DNA of 64,000 nucleotides from Phoma sp. XZ068. Its lineage: Eukaryota > Ascomycota > Dothideomycetes > Pleosporales > Didymellaceae. The notes below the pieces were generated by a model that was given only the letters and a program-made list of their open reading frames with translations, was not told the DNA's origin and ran no database searches. Each line of letters begins with the position of its first letter. Position 1 is the stretch's first letter. Positions 1 through 11,909 of the stretch are shown piece by piece. The position numbers were made by a program, and so were the translations under genes. The stretch covers positions 1,178,001-1,242,000 of the forward strand of contig RBKR01000005.1 in assembly GCA_004835665.1 (NCBI GenBank), in the 5' to 3' direction.

Positions 1-1441
1 TCAGATGATGTATCATCGACCATCTGTAGGATCGTTACAGGCTTGGGCTGATCATGTAGGAGATCAGTCGTGGAACTGGGCAAATATGACGAAGTACTAC
101 GAACGCAGCATGAAACTCACTGCCAACGTCGCCGACCGGACGGCAGCGGATGGAAGCGCGGTGTACGACGCGAGCGCATATGGCCCCAGCGGAATCAATA
201 CTCAGCCACTCCACGTCAGCTACCCCAACTATATCAGTCCGTTGTCACAATATGCAGCTGCAGCTTTCTCCGCAATAGGACTCAAGCAGATACCAGGGTT
301 CGCAAGTGGAATCCTGAGTGGCTTCGGCTGGTGGCAGTTTACTATCGATGGCAAGACCGGCCTTCGTAGCTCAGCCGAAAGCTCCTTTCTGGCTGAAGCA
401 TTCGCTCGTCCAGCCTTGACAACCTACATCAACGCCCAAGCAAGGAATATCATCTTTGGAAATGGTACTGCAATGGCTGTAAACGTAACAAACCATGGCA
501 TGAGGGGTTTTACCATCTCGGCACGCAAAGAAGTCATTGTTTCTGCCGGAGCATGGCACTCCCCTCATCTGCTCATGGTCTCTGGAATTGGGCCCAAGTC
601 GACGCTGGATGAGTTCGGCATTGAGGTTGTAAAAGATCTTCCCGGCGTCGGGCAGAACATGTGGGATAGTACAAGCATTGGTGGGCCTGTATACGAGATC
701 TCTGTCCCGGGCTACACATACTGGCAGCAAGCGGGTCCTTTGGCAGCTGCCGAAGCGCAGTTTCTGGCGAACGCCAGTGGACCACTGACCAATATCGGTC
801 TTGACGTTGGCGGGTTCGAAATCTTTCCGGATCGCTCTAACTTCAGTGCAGGCACCCAGCAAGCGCTGTCTGGCATCCCGGCAGATTGGCCGCTCATCGA
901 ATATGCACTTACCAGCTCGAGCCCTGTGTTGCAGTCATCCGAGTCATGGAAACAGTACGGTGTGATTGGGTGTGTTCTCGTGGCAGCATCCAGCAGGGGC
1001 AACATGACCATCCAGTCTGCAAGCAACATGGATCCACCGATCATCGACCCTGGATGGCTGCGGGAGGAGAGCGATCAGGAGATCGCGATCGAAGCTTATC
1101 GTCGAGCTAGGCAGGCATGGCAGGCGATACCCGATGGCATCCGCGTTGGAAACGAGGTGTCACCCGGCCCATCCGTATTGACCGATGCGCAGCTGCTGGA
1201 CCATATCAAGCAGCACATCGGTTCAATCCACCATGCCTCGTCATCTTGTGCCATGGGTAAGCCATATAATCCCATGGCAGTAGTAGACTCCAAGGCGAGA
1301 GTCTTCGGCGTGCAGCGATTGAGGGTCATCGACTCGTCGAGCTTTCCATTTACCCCACCTGGCCACACTCAGGGCGTCACCTACGCACACGCGGAGAAGT
1401 TGGTCGAAGATGTACTTAATGATTATTTCACGGAAGGGTAG
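1..1441 (+). CDS. GMC oxidoreductase, C-terminal part (5' end outside window)
   Basis: The open frame runs in from the left edge and ends with TAG at 1441; about 478 residues are visible. Family knowledge: glucose-methanol-choline flavoenzymes oxidise alcohols or sugars using FAD. The visible part has the GMC block WADHVGDQSWNW near its start, the segment SAGAWHSPHLLMVSGIGP around residues 180-200 (matching the GMC signature of type GxxxSPxLLxxSGIG), and the C-terminal block with HHASSSCAMG and PPGHTQG, which holds the two active-site positions (His, and His/Asn). The N-terminal FAD-binding GxGxxG fold must lie upstream of the window, so this is truncated by the window and not shown to be broken. 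No signal peptide can be judged. It is followed by 3.3 kb without a gene. Substrate is unknown; aryl-alcohol or choline dehydrogenase-like are possible. Confidence 0.9.
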   Translation, partial: QMMYHRPSVGSLQAWADHVGDQSWNWANMTKYYERSMKLTANVADRTAADGSAVYDASAYGPSGINTQPLHVSYPNYISPLSQYAAAAFSAIGLKQIPGFASGILSGFGWWQFTIDGKTGLRSSAESSFLAEAFARPALTTYINAQARNIIFGNGTAMAVNVTNHGMRGFTISARKEVIVSAGAWHSPHLLMVSGIGPKSTLDEFGIEVVKDLPGVGQNMWDSTSIGGPVYEISVPGYTYWQQAGPLAAAEAQFLANASGPLTNIGLDVGGFEIFPDRSNFSAGTQQALSGIPADWPLIEYALTSSSPVLQSSESWKQYGVIGCVLVAASSRGNMTIQSASNMDPPIIDPGWLREESDQEIAIEAYRRARQAWQAIPDGIRVGNEVSPGPSVLTDAQLLDHIKQHIGSIHHASSSCAMGKPYNPMAVVDSKARVFGVQRLRVIDSSSFPFTPPGHTQGVTYAHAEKLVEDVLNDYFTEG

Positions 1442-4400
1442 TTTTGATTGATCGTCAATGCAAAGAATATTGCAGGTAGGAGAGTTAATTAAGACTAGCT
1501 AAAAGTACATGGGGTATCAAACGATTTTGTGACGTATTATTTTTTCCGCATATAGGTAGCGAATGTTTCGCTTCCGTCCCGTCCCGGGTACATGGGCATA
1601 ATCCGTATCTTAATGCCACATCAAACTTAATCAAACTGGCCACCAACACAGAGCAACTCTGTATTCAGGCTGGCGAATATACTGAAGCATACCGGCGCCA
1701 TGTCTTGTGCGGGTGAAAGAGCACAGCGGTGTTCAAATGCATCCGGGGCTACGCGAATTGATGATTTGGTCTTTGGGCGTCTTCTTTTGTGAAGGTAAGA
1801 TTTTACCCAGCGAATGTGTGAGGCAAGAGTGTCGCGACGGTTCGGAATGCCAATGTGGCCGAGAGAGCGTCGAGGAGGCCTCAATTCCGACGAGCGTGCT
1901 GTTTCCTTGTTAGTGGCTAGCATCGAAAGATACATTCGTGCTCTGCATTGTGAAAAGAGGCCGACAAAGGGCCGCGCGAACCGCGGGAAAAATTGGGGAC
2001 GGTGGCGAAATCTGGGGAAGCTTGGATGTGACTTACGGACGCGAGCCATGTTGACGGTAACTTTGCAGGGATGCACCGACAGAATGTGGTTGATAATTCC
2101 TGGCGCTTGGGTTGTTTTAACAGGAAGGGTTTGAGGGAATCGAGAGAACTGCTGCTATCGATTGTTGGATATTATTTGTATGTGAAGTCCTCCGGGAACT
2201 ATAGCGTGCGACGTTATTCTTGAATGATGGTGATGAGCAGGGTGGTAAGGTCTCGTCGCTGCATCCGGCAACCCGTCAGCATCCGCACTACGCGGCGAAT
2301 GAGCAACCGTAGTATTGCGCATACGCGGCCAGGAGAACCTTTTATGTGTGCTCAACTCACGATACATCATGACAACGCACTGCGCGAGCCTCATATTCCA
2401 AGACATTTGCCTTGTTGGTGGTCAGCACGCCGTTTAGCGGTTGCGGTCATGCTTCTGTCTGAAACGACGAAGTTCCGGGAGATTACGCTCAAAATTCAAC
2501 TGAGCTCAGAAAATGACCAACAGAAGAAGCAATCATAGCTGCAGAAGAGCGCTGCTCGGTCATGAAGACGATCAAAGCTTTGCAGTACTGCGCGCTGAAG
2601 AGATAACAGTGCCGTGTGATTCTTGGCCTCTTCTCATGAGCACGGAATAAGAGCGTACCCTACAGATGGTCGTGACGTTCGCCGCTAATGATCGCCAGTT
2701 CACTGCAGCGCTCAGGCCCTCTATTGTTCAGAAGAAGGTGATTCTTCGCTGTGAGAGGTCCCCTCGTTGCTGCAGGTCCATGCACTGTACCTGGTTTGCG
2801 AGGAGCTCGTGCCTGCTCAGACTGCCTGCAATCTGCATCTGCATGCACCTGCGAAAAAATTTGCTAGTCTCGTTACCTGCATTTGAATGGAACTACAGTC
2901 AGCTGCAGCAACGAACAAAGTGCAGCCCCTGATCACAGGCTATATTCACTGGGTTGTTGTTCCTGGCGTACCTGAATGCGGGGACGGCCCTAGGCTTGGA
3001 CCCACACACACTCCTTTGCTGCTGTCATGAACGACAGCCGCGACATGCGACAGCATGCTATGGACGAAAGTAAGCCTGCACTTCGCCAATTGCAACTGCA
3101 GCGCTGCTCGCCATTTGCTTGTGGCCAACACCCCAAATGTGTACGGACAGCTGCATGCCTTCTGCTGGACTTGACCCGGCAATGGATAGCTAGTTGAGCA
3201 TACACATGTCGAGATTGTAATGCGCTTTGCCACTTCGTGATCGGCATGTACTTTATTACTTGCCATGTCTCACCATTTGAACGTGCCAGGATGTTATCCG
3301 TTCATGAGCACGTTCAGATCACGATGGCGATCCCAGGTACAGGTTTGCGTGATGTCTCGTCATGGACTATCGATTGCGTAGGCTGTGTTGCTGCAGCGTC
3401 GGTCCTCCACCTTGGCTTAGATTCAATTACGTACTGATAAGTTCCAAGGACTCGAGTGACACAATCTGACGGAGCATTGCATTATCGACCCTGTGTAACG
3501 GCGCGCTTTGGTTCCACAGCTAAAAGGCCCCCGAGTAGCAAACACAATGCTTATACTACACGGTTGCAAAGGCATATCCGAAAACCCGCACCAATCAAAG
3601 CACTATTACAATTGCTTGATTGATTTTTGAAGTGACTCGAATTTAGCATGCATGTATTTTATCATCTGAGCGATTACGTGTGGGTGACCGCCTCCCATAA
3701 GGTTCCGTAGACGTGAGCTACAGCTGTCAGTAACCCCAGTGCAAAACTCCGTTTAACATGCGACTCTAACGCACGCTCTCCAGCCTAGGCTTGTTCCGCT
3801 GCTGAGCAGTCGGGTGAAGAGGAAATGATGGTCAGCACGTTCCTGACATCCCCAGTGGTTTCAGTGAATCTAGCGAATGGCGACTAGAGGCCACCCTCAC
3901 CACCACTTGTGGTCGCACAACAATGTTTCAGCCACCGAGCAAATTTTCGCTCGGGCAGTGCTTTGAAAGGCCCATGCGTGTCTACTCGGATAGGTGTTCC
4001 GCATACAGAGATATTGGCGGTGTAAGTGAAAGCCTACGCAGCCAGCACTGCCATTCTTGTCGCTCAAGTTTCTCGACCTAGGCTACCAGGCATGCACGAT
4101 CATGCGTCAAGTACAGCCGATAATTCGGTCTTCCAAAAAAAAGATTCATTAAATTTTCGCCTTCTAACGTCTACTTTGTATGCAAACGTAGCTTATGCTT
4201 GGAGATTCGTTGGCAGAGAACACGCATATGGCTTGTAGACTCTAAGTCTTGTACCTTCTATGGTGCTACGTCGCTTTCTGCTCTGCGAAAAGTCATGTAG
4301 AAAGAGAATTGATGATGCGAAATATGGAGAGCCAAGAAAGACTTTATAGTGAAAATTTGTATGATGACAATGAGGAAGGCCTTCCTCAACTTGGATGCGT

Positions 4401-4748
4401 CTTTATGCCGGGCAGCGAGACAGACAAGGGCAGCCATTGTTGCCGAGGTCCAACATGAAAGTGGAACTGTCGCTCAAGAAGATGTATGAACTGACAGGGC
4501 TTTCAGCAATGTCGACTTCACTACAAGCCCAAGCGTACCGTCTCGAATGCTGCGAGCGTTGTGGCTAGGCAGACAGTGGCACGGACGAAAGGCTTCCTCG
4601 TCCAACCAGTATACCACCCAGAAAACCCGTCAAGACCATGATGCACATAGATCCAAATATGACGTAATGTTGCTTAGGTATGTGATGGCGTGGACATTGG
4701 TCTACCGGAGTGGTAAGAAGATTGATACGACGCAGTAGAGTTGAGACA
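1442..4748. other. Gene-poor stretch, no supported gene
   Basis: Between the GMC gene and the orphan gene lie 3.3 kb with only short frames on both strands. A 149-codon minus-strand frame at 1627-2076 has no recognisable domain or convincing splice context. Base composition looks mixed and not strongly AT-rich, so I see no clear sign of RIP-mutated transposon sequence, though composition was not computed. Confidence 0.5.
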
Positions 4749-5392
4749 CTACGTACTCTTTTTCTCTTGTTCAGATGTAGGATTGCTGCGACTTATTCCA
4801 TCCCGGAAGGATAAACCTTTGCTCGTTGTGGACTGATGAAGAATTACTGGAGGCTTCTTACGGTCGGGCAAGAGCTTCGATAGTCTGACTTTTGCGTTCT
4901 CCTCTCTGCGAAGGCAGCGATCATGGTCATGTTGACTAAATGACCATGCGCCAGTACCGAGCAGTGCGTTGCCACGACTATCCTCTTGGTCGGGCTCTGA
5001 CTCCGATTCTGAACCTTGCGATGCAGATAGAGATGAAGAATACTCGGCCTGGATCTTTCCTCTGCCAGTGTAGTCATGTGTCGGGTATTCTGTGCTATAT
5101 GATGTAGGTTTGGTGCCAATCGAGGGCTCGTGCGAGCCGTACAGGGCGGAAGGTGCAGATCCTACAGATGTTGACGTCGATGAAGAAGCTTTATTTAGCA
5201 AGAGTATATCGCCGTCGTCGAGTTCTTCTTCGCTGCGGAGTGCCAGTGTGAGAGGGTCACCATTGCGTGCTATGATGAATGCGACCGAGGGTGCGGCCTC
5301 CCGGTTCATGGTGTATTCGAGGGTGGCTACGTGACAACATAGTCAGCACAGCTCGCATGTGAGTGTGACTTAGGCATCGTACCCTGTGCCAT
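4749..5392 (-). CDS. Orphan two-exon gene, low-complexity protein of about 195 residues
   Basis: I do not recognise the family. Proposed exons on the minus strand are 5392-5383 (only 10 nt, ATG GCA CAG G) and 5326-4749, with a 56-bp intron (5327-5382) that has a GTACGA donor, a GTGCTGAC branch site and a CGTAG acceptor. Splicing adds the N terminus MAQATLEYT to an open frame starting MNREAAPSVAF. The protein has an ordered-looking first 45 residues (APSVAFIIARNGDPLTLALR), then a Ser/Thr/Glu-rich region (SSSTSTS, SESESEPDQ), and a basic Lys/Arg-rich end. No membrane segment or signal peptide is evident. The alternative start is the ATG at 5309 without the upstream exon (186 residues). Existence is supported by coherent splicing and composition, not by homology. 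Confidence 0.5.
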
Positions 5393-6855
5393 ACCGGCCT
5401 CGCAAGCGGTCGTTGTTCGCGTGTGTATGATAGAGACCTTTGGTTGCACATGTAGGTAGCTAGTCTGGAGTTCTTCCGGTCGAGGCCTTCGAAATTAGTG
5501 TTCGCCGCCAGTATGATGGAAGTGCAGGTAGCCAAGGATGGCAATGAGCACGTTGGTGGGCGAGCAACTAGTAGAAGGTTGAGAGCAACGAGGATGACAC
5601 AGGCGAGGGAACGTTGGGGATCGTGAGGTATAATAAGCTGGGGTGCGTTGGCGTGACGGCTGGCTTGGATGGTGCCCACAGGGTTCACCGAACAACTACT
5701 TGAGCTTTGTCCAATCAATAGGTTCAATGCAGCAACTCAAGCCCCAATGTTACGGCGATAACGCATTCACGGGGTTATCTTAACTCATGGTAAACAACGT
5801 ACGAGCCAAGCCGCAGCATGCAGCATGATCTGGAACGTTCGAAGCGCAGCGTAACGCAGCGCAGCGCAGCCAGTCAAGGATGATGTCATTGCTGCGCGCT
5901 TCGAGACCATCAGAGCCGTGTCAGTAAGCAAGGAGAACGTGAGAACATAATTGCGAACAGTAAAAGAGAACAGAGAATAAGCAACCCAAAGACCGTAGAA
6001 GTAGAACTGCGAAGGTAGACAGTGCCAAACCTGCATACGACTTGAGCCACCGAGCCTGGTGGCAGTTCCATCGATCAAATCCTCTGTGCCTATCGACGTC
6101 ACACTTCTTTCGCAAAAATGTAAAATTCGGTGGCCGGCTAGCTTAAGGGGCGGTGCGGCGCTCTGGATGCTCTCCTGGCTTCAGATGACTGCGCAGCCCA
6201 GCACAGGTCCGCCACAGCGAGCGACCGTCTCGGCACCTGCGTGCAAGGTGAGGTGTTGAAGTAAGCAGCCCAAAATATGACTAGTCGCATAGTGGTTCTC
6301 CGGCAGTCCGTGCAGCCGGTCTACGCGGTCGTTGATGATATGGGAGGTGGGCAGACATGAACGGAACGCCTGATTTCCAAGGTGTTCTTGGCTCATCGCG
6401 GAAGGTTACGTGATGCCACATCCGCGGGCTAAGGTGTGCACGCACTGTGCTATTACACCGATGCAACGATGTGATTCCGAGGGTTGTTGTTTTGGTGCTT
6501 GACGCGTCGGGGCACGTTGTTTGTGACCCGTGAATTGAAGTGGTAACAAGTGCGAGGAAACCGATACACGTGACCGCGGAGCACTACGTCCCAAAACTGA
6601 CTCAATGTGGTAACTCCGGGATGTCCAAGGATCGAACCTGAGAAATACCTCCAAGTAAACAGCGCCAGACTTGAATTGTCATAGGCGGGTTGTGTGGTTG
6701 AACAGCGGATCACGTGGTCGTACCTTCACCAAAAAGGCTCGATTGAGTGTCCATGGTAAAAACAAACATGATGGCCTAGCAATAAAATCGGATGCTATTA
6801 CGTTGCCTAATTAGAGTCTGGGGCATATGTATTGTATTTCTATTGAAATGCTCAG
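5393..6855. other. Gene-poor stretch upstream of the orphan gene and downstream of the P450
   Basis: Only short overlapping frames occur. A small CGCAGC-rich repeat lies at about 5845-5870. A TCGAACC-like stretch near 6631 was examined as a possible tRNA B box on the minus strand and does not fold as one. Nothing else is supported. Confidence 0.5.
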
Positions 6856-8515
6856 CTACTCAATTGCGATGCGGACGGAGATCGAGCCGTTCTTCGTCTG
6901 AAGGACAATAAGATCGTGATCATATGAAATGTCATCCACCGTTGTGTTTACAAGCTTAGATCTTGGGACGACATACAGCGCCATGAGTGCTGCCATGATG
7001 TACAGCTCACAATAGGCCAGGCTATGATGTTGTCAGCTCAAGTTACTCAGTCCACCTGGAAAGCACTTACTTCTCGCCAATGCACGATCGGCTGCCCTTT
7101 CCGAAAGCAATGAGCTTTTTCTGCAGTTGATAGTTTGGCTGGCCACTGATAAGCCATCTTTCGGGTGTGAACTCGTCGGGGTTGGGAAAGAAGTCCTTGT
7201 TCCAGTGGTTGATCATCGAGGTCATGCCGATAGGTGTGTTTCTGGGAATTACGAATTCAGTTTTACCATCCTGACTCTTGTATACCAGTTCTTCATGTGG
7301 TGCAGCTCGTGCGGACCTGTGCGAGACACCAGGCATCATTCTCAAACATTCTTGCAGGATAGCCCAGAAGTACGGTCGCTTCTCGAGCTCGACCCATTTG
7401 ATGTTCTGTCCATTGAGGCCCTCGAGGTCCTTCATGAGAAGGGCATAAATTTCAGGCTTTGCGAGGACCCAGTATGTGAAGACTGTCAGGATAGCCTACA
7501 ATGAAGGATCAGTAATGCTCCTTTCCAACATTTACTAACTTACAGCAGTAGTTTCGGTACCCGCGAGTAGAAAGTTGAAGCCTTCGCCGCTGAGACGGTA
7601 CATGGTCTCCTCCATAGTCTCGTTCTCTGGTCGTGCTTTGGACTCCACAAGATCCGCGAAAACCCTTCCGTTCTCTGGGTTCTTGACAGCCTGCTGGATG
7701 TAACTGGGGATTACAACATTCATCTGTCGCATCACAGACTTTATGTCTTCACCCAGGTAGTCTGCCATCAAAGGCATGACCTGAGCCATTTTCCGACCGA
7801 GTGCATTGTGTCTCATCATGTATGCACTCTTAAAGAAAGACTTAACCCAAGTTGCGAAGTTTGGCTCCCAGCCCTCTTGGGCGATGAAACCCATAGGCTC
7901 ACCAAACGCGTACTGAGAGATTACATCTGCGGTAAAGCAATTGAAAGCTTCTTTGACGTCGAACACTCCTTTACCAGCAAAGGTCAGCATTTTGTTCGTG
8001 GTCTGTTGCGCGAAGTCGTGCACTTCGCCCTCCAACTTCAGCATTTGTTGACGAGAGAAGAATTTGGAGAGAGGCGCTTTGCGTGCACGGTGGAGATCAT
8101 GGCTAACGGTCGAAAAGCCTGTGACAGAGACAGGACCAGCACCACCGGTGTTCAGCTGGTGCTGCCACTTGTCACGAACGCGGCCCGGTCCTGCATAGAT
8201 CTCATCGGTGAAAGCAGGATCAGAGCAGTGAAGCTCATCTGGGTTGATTCTGACAACAGGTCCATACTGTTCGTGCATGCGGGCGATCACTTTGCCATAT
8301 CGTCCAAGAAGCCACCAGTCGTAGTAGGCTTCATACAAGTAGGATGCTGCAGCGATCTTGGGACCAGGAAACCGAGACAGAGGGTGGAAGGGTGAGATAT
8401 TGTAAAGAGCAATGGCGATCCGGTAGGCGATCCAGAGAGCAACAAGCCATACAACGCCGGTCAGAGACACGATTGAGGAGAACCTTGTCGAATTCAGGGC
8501 CGATTGGAACTCCAT
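6856..8515 (-). CDS. Cytochrome P450 monooxygenase
   Basis: Three exons on the minus strand: 8515-7544, 7495-7071 and 7021-6856, with introns of 48 and 49 bp; total 520 residues. Haem-thiolate monooxygenase, family-level function only. Seen: an N-terminal membrane anchor (VVWLVALWIAYRIAIALY), a proline-rich hinge (SRFPGPK), the I-helix motif LLAGTETTA ending exactly at the first intron, the K-helix ExxR (ECLR), the PERW motif, and the haem loop FGKGSRSCIG with Cys462. Intron 2 falls just after this loop and continues as NLAYCELY, as usual in fungal P450s. I chose the ATG at 8515; the frame stays open to 8590, but upstream only a GTG would extend it. Overall character is close to trichodiene-oxygenase-like fungal P450s (inference). 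Neighbours are a GMC oxidoreductase, an SDR and a membrane protein. Substrate unknown. Confidence 0.93.
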
Positions 8516-9915
8516 GTTGAAGTCGATCCGATAAAATTGGCACGGTGTCGCAAGGGCACAATTCGCAAGAGGGCCTGGCAGGTGTTTCACAAGACATATA
8601 TACCTCCATATCCCTGGTCTCAGAGGAATATCCCTCTTCAGCTGTGGCCCCTAGTTCCTACGCCTCCTCCTAGACGGCTTGTGCTAATAGATAGCGTGGC
8701 CATTGCGGATGAAACCCCTTTTGACAACGATAGCTTTGCATTTCATGAGCCCTGATTCGCTCTCAAGCAACGTACAAGGATACAAGACGCATGTTGTAAA
8801 GTGGCTCTGAAGTGGATCCTGAGCGGAGTATGTACGGGGCCCACGGGATGGTGAAGCTACGTGCGGTGATCGTTCCCGAGTGCAGCAAGGCCAGAGAAAT
8901 AGCTTCTGACGACGTGCGTGTGCCGGACATAACCCAACTGTGAGGGTCATTTCCCGGTAATGCACTGCTCTTTTCGAGCTGGGTTGGGCCCAATGCATCC
9001 ACTATCGGCCACACTGCGGTCCGACACGTTAGGCGGCCAATGTCGTGAAACGGCTATCCTGAGGCAACAGGGTTGTTGTTCAGTTTCTGGGATCCCGTTG
9101 CAGTCCATGCGGAATGCTACATCGTTGGGCAGAGTAGTAAGCATGGATAATAGAATACTGACTGTGGCACTCATGGAAGTTGAAGTAAAGTCTTCAATTA
9201 CTCCTGTGCGTTTCAATGCCTCTTCCGAAAGCCTCGTGTATGACTCGACATCGTACTTTTAACTGCGGACACATGAGTGGAAAAAGGCGTCTGGTAATAT
9301 TGGACTGCCAGTCAAAGAATCCTTCGTCTGTGGGGACGGATGAAAACACCGCAGAACGGCCCGGCTGCACGGGTGACGGGTTCTGGCAGCGGTGGCAACG
9401 GCCAACGGGGATCGCGGCTTCAGCCTCGCGTCGAATCACACACCATGGATCATCTCAATCCTTACCTTTTCCCATCAATCATGCAGTAAAATTTTCCGCG
9501 CGGTAAGCTGTGCCGATGCAAGTATGCCGCGAAGGATGCTGTCCGGCCTGTCAAATACGTCAGATCTTAGCTTCATCGGGCTGCCGTGAGTATCAGAACG
9601 AGCACGCACTGTTCATGTCGACTGAAAGAAGAAGAAATTGCAATGCACAACAAAGACACATTGCCGATCCTACAGAGCGTCTACCCATTCCCGTTAACAA
9701 GCAACGCCTTCTGTTCGGGCCGTAAATGAGTGGAGGGCACCAGCTCCATAGTTCTGCCATGAATCGCAACAGTAGAAGAGCTTGTGAAGGTCCAGGAGAC
9801 TTTGTGGAGTACGGTGTCTGTCGAGACTTAGACCAATTGTGAACCACTCAAGCTCCTGTTGCTTGTTCGCATCAACTCCACGGTCATTGCGTTTCGTTCT
9901 CAACGACCAGCGATC
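8516..9915. other. Divergent intergenic region between P450 and rhodopsin-domain gene
   Basis: 1.4 kb separate the starts of the minus-strand P450 and the plus-strand membrane protein, so it must contain both promoters. Short frames on both strands look random. I see no clear TATA box or palindromic operator that I could assign. Confidence 0.45.
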
Positions 9916-11255
9916 ATGTTCATCACAACTGAGCCCATCCCCATGACGGGCAGTGCCCGCGATTCGCTCATTGCTATCGCGTTTTTATGGATTTTGTTTG
10001 CTATCACAGTTGGATTCCGATGGATGGGTCGCATTCGAGGGATAGGCCTCGGCCTTGACGATGTTCTTTCAGTTGTTGCCTTGGTATGTGATCTGGGAAT
10101 TCGGGTCATTGGCAGGACTACCACTGACGATAACCTGCAGGTCTTGTCCGGCAGCACAATAGGCATGAATGCTGTCGTGTGTAAGTCTCCCGGCCACCAG
10201 TCGTACGCCGACACCTTCTAATTCCTGAACAGTCACCATCGGAGTGGGCTGGGACTTCCGAGCAGACTCTCCGGTGTACCCAAAGTGTAGGTTGAACTGC
10301 AATTTTCTGCAGCAGCTGAGAATACTGACTCAAAACACAGTGGTGCACAAACTACCAGTCATCATGCAAATAACCTTCGCGTTCACACTGATCTACATTT
10401 GGTGTCTTGCCGCCCTCAAAATGAGCCAGCTCGCACTCTACATGCGAGTATTCACAATTCAGCTGCAAAACTGGGTGTACGCTGTCGGCGCCATCGTCGT
10501 AATGTGGGCTCTCATTTTCAACTTCCTCTTCATTTTCTTGTGCGACCCTATCGCCCAGCAGTGGACTGTTGAGCGTGTCGGCCACTGCATGGACCAGATC
10601 CTGCTTCTCAAATGTCTTATCATGACCAATCTTTTTACCGACCTGTTCATTGTGGTTCTGCCAATCCGGAGTGTTTGGCAGTTACAGATGCGAAAGACGG
10701 AAAAGTTCGCTGTGTTGGCGTGTTTTGGTCTTGGAGGCGCTTGCGTTGTCATTTCGCTGGCCAGATTTAGTGAGTTATTCTTTCCCAACTGCACATGTAG
10801 AGGAAATTCTGACAAAGTCGTAGTCCAAATCTATACAATCGACCTCATCGGCAACTTGACCGGAACTTCGCTCACCACCTTCATGCTCTGCACTGTGGAG
10901 CTCATGTTGGCGGGGCTCTGCATCAACATTCCTATGCTTCGACCTTTCTACATCCGTTTGAGGTCTAAATACAAGTCCTCGTCGATGGGCGAGTCTGGTG
11001 GACAAAGTTCGCACAAAGCATCGGGCTCGAGGCAACTTGGAGCTGCCCAGGCCAGACCAGACAACTACACAGCATGGATCGAATTAGTGGGTACCTTCCC
11101 GGTTTCATTTAGACATGGTTTCTGACAACGTGCAGGCCGACAAAGACCAGACGATGGTTACTAGCGACGACGCCAGCTCCGAGCGCAAGCTCACGGCGGA
11201 GCAGCATTGCGATACAATCCATATTCAGAAAGACTGGGTCGTTTCACGGACTTGA
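9916..11255 (+). CDS. Rhodopsin-domain (PTH11-like/SAT4-type) integral membrane protein
   Basis: Five exons are proposed: 9916-10083, 10141-10180, 10233-10286, 10341-11086 and 11136-11255, giving 375 residues. The protein has the fungal seven-helix rhodopsin-domain layout: helix 1 (LIAIAFLWILFAITVGF), the GLDDVLSVVAL segment, a loop WDFRADSPVYPKLVHKLP, then helices with IWCLAALKMSQLALYMRVF, a Cys-containing loop, and LMLAGLCINIPMLRPF. The tail is charged and disordered and ends SERKLTAEQ...KDWVVSRT, typical of this group. Intron 1 (57 bp) has no stop and is in frame; removing it joins VVAL to VLSG and restores one continuous helix. The other introns have CTGAC branch sites. In the family these are putative receptor-like plasma-membrane proteins of mostly unknown ligand. 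The start at 9916 is the first ATG in frame. Confidence 0.85.
10084..10140 (+). other. In-frame, stop-free 57-bp intron of the rhodopsin-domain gene
   Basis: GTATGT donor, CACTGACG branch site and CTGCAG acceptor frame a segment divisible by three without a stop codon. Read through, it would insert 19 polar residues into a predicted membrane helix, which argues that it is normally spliced. Confidence 0.7.
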
Positions 11256-11909
11256 GCGGACTGGATTGTTCATTTGGAAGGCGTTCAAGCGGGAAAAAAT
11301 ATGCACATTGAGGATGGAGCACAGTGCGTTCGAGCGCGACAGTTGCTTTTTCGCGTCTATTTGTAAGAAAAAGGTTGGAAATTCTCAGCCGGTATGAGCA
11401 ATGAGACTTGATGTACTTTACATCGGGTCTGCGTTCAGGGACTTCGATGATACCCCAATACGTACACATGAAATCAAGTAGGCTTCATAATTTTCTCCTG
11501 ATCCGTTCTACAACAAATCAGCCTTTTCTCGCCAATCAAACTTTCCTAATCCACAGCGTCTTGACTCGATCTGGATCTTGTTTGTTCTGATCTGCATGCA
11601 CACTACATCTTCCAGGCGCCAGCCGCAGGTCCCTTTCAGCGCCGTTTCCAAGACAAGACCAATGGACTTTACAAAGGCCAAAGTTCTATTCTGTTTTTAA
11701 GTCCGAGAAGACGTTCAACCTAACGTGAATAGAATGACCTTGAGCCTATTCTAGCCCGTCATTGAAGTGACCGTGTTCGTGAAGCATCACTATAGAATAT
11801 GTGTACAAAAGAAATTGCGTAGCATACTATCATCGCACATCCCAGATTTAGGAAAACAAATTTACACAGGTATGTATTCCACAGGTCCTTACAAAACTGA
11901 CAATCATTC
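11256..11909. other. Convergent intergenic region
   Basis: This 654-bp stretch lies between two converging genes (rhodopsin-domain protein and SDR) and should hold both 3' UTRs and polyadenylation signals. No gene is seen. Confidence 0.5.

Noticed and set aside
1627..2076. 149-codon minus-strand frame with Arg/Pro-rich content
   Set aside because: A possible GTAAGT donor follows its internal MARV start, but no downstream exon with recognisable protein could be joined.
5845..5870. CGCAGC repeat as a possible mobile-element end
   Set aside because: Too short, no inverted partner and no target-site duplication.
6590..6665. Possible minus-strand tRNA from a CAGGTTCGATCC-like B box
   Set aside because: The T-arm stem does not pair, the B box lacks one base of the consensus, and no acceptor stem or anticodon arm can be drawn.
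1442..6855. RIP-degraded transposon in the left gene-poor region
   Set aside because: No long AT-rich block, no coding remnant of reverse transcriptase or transposase, and no terminal repeats were seen by eye.
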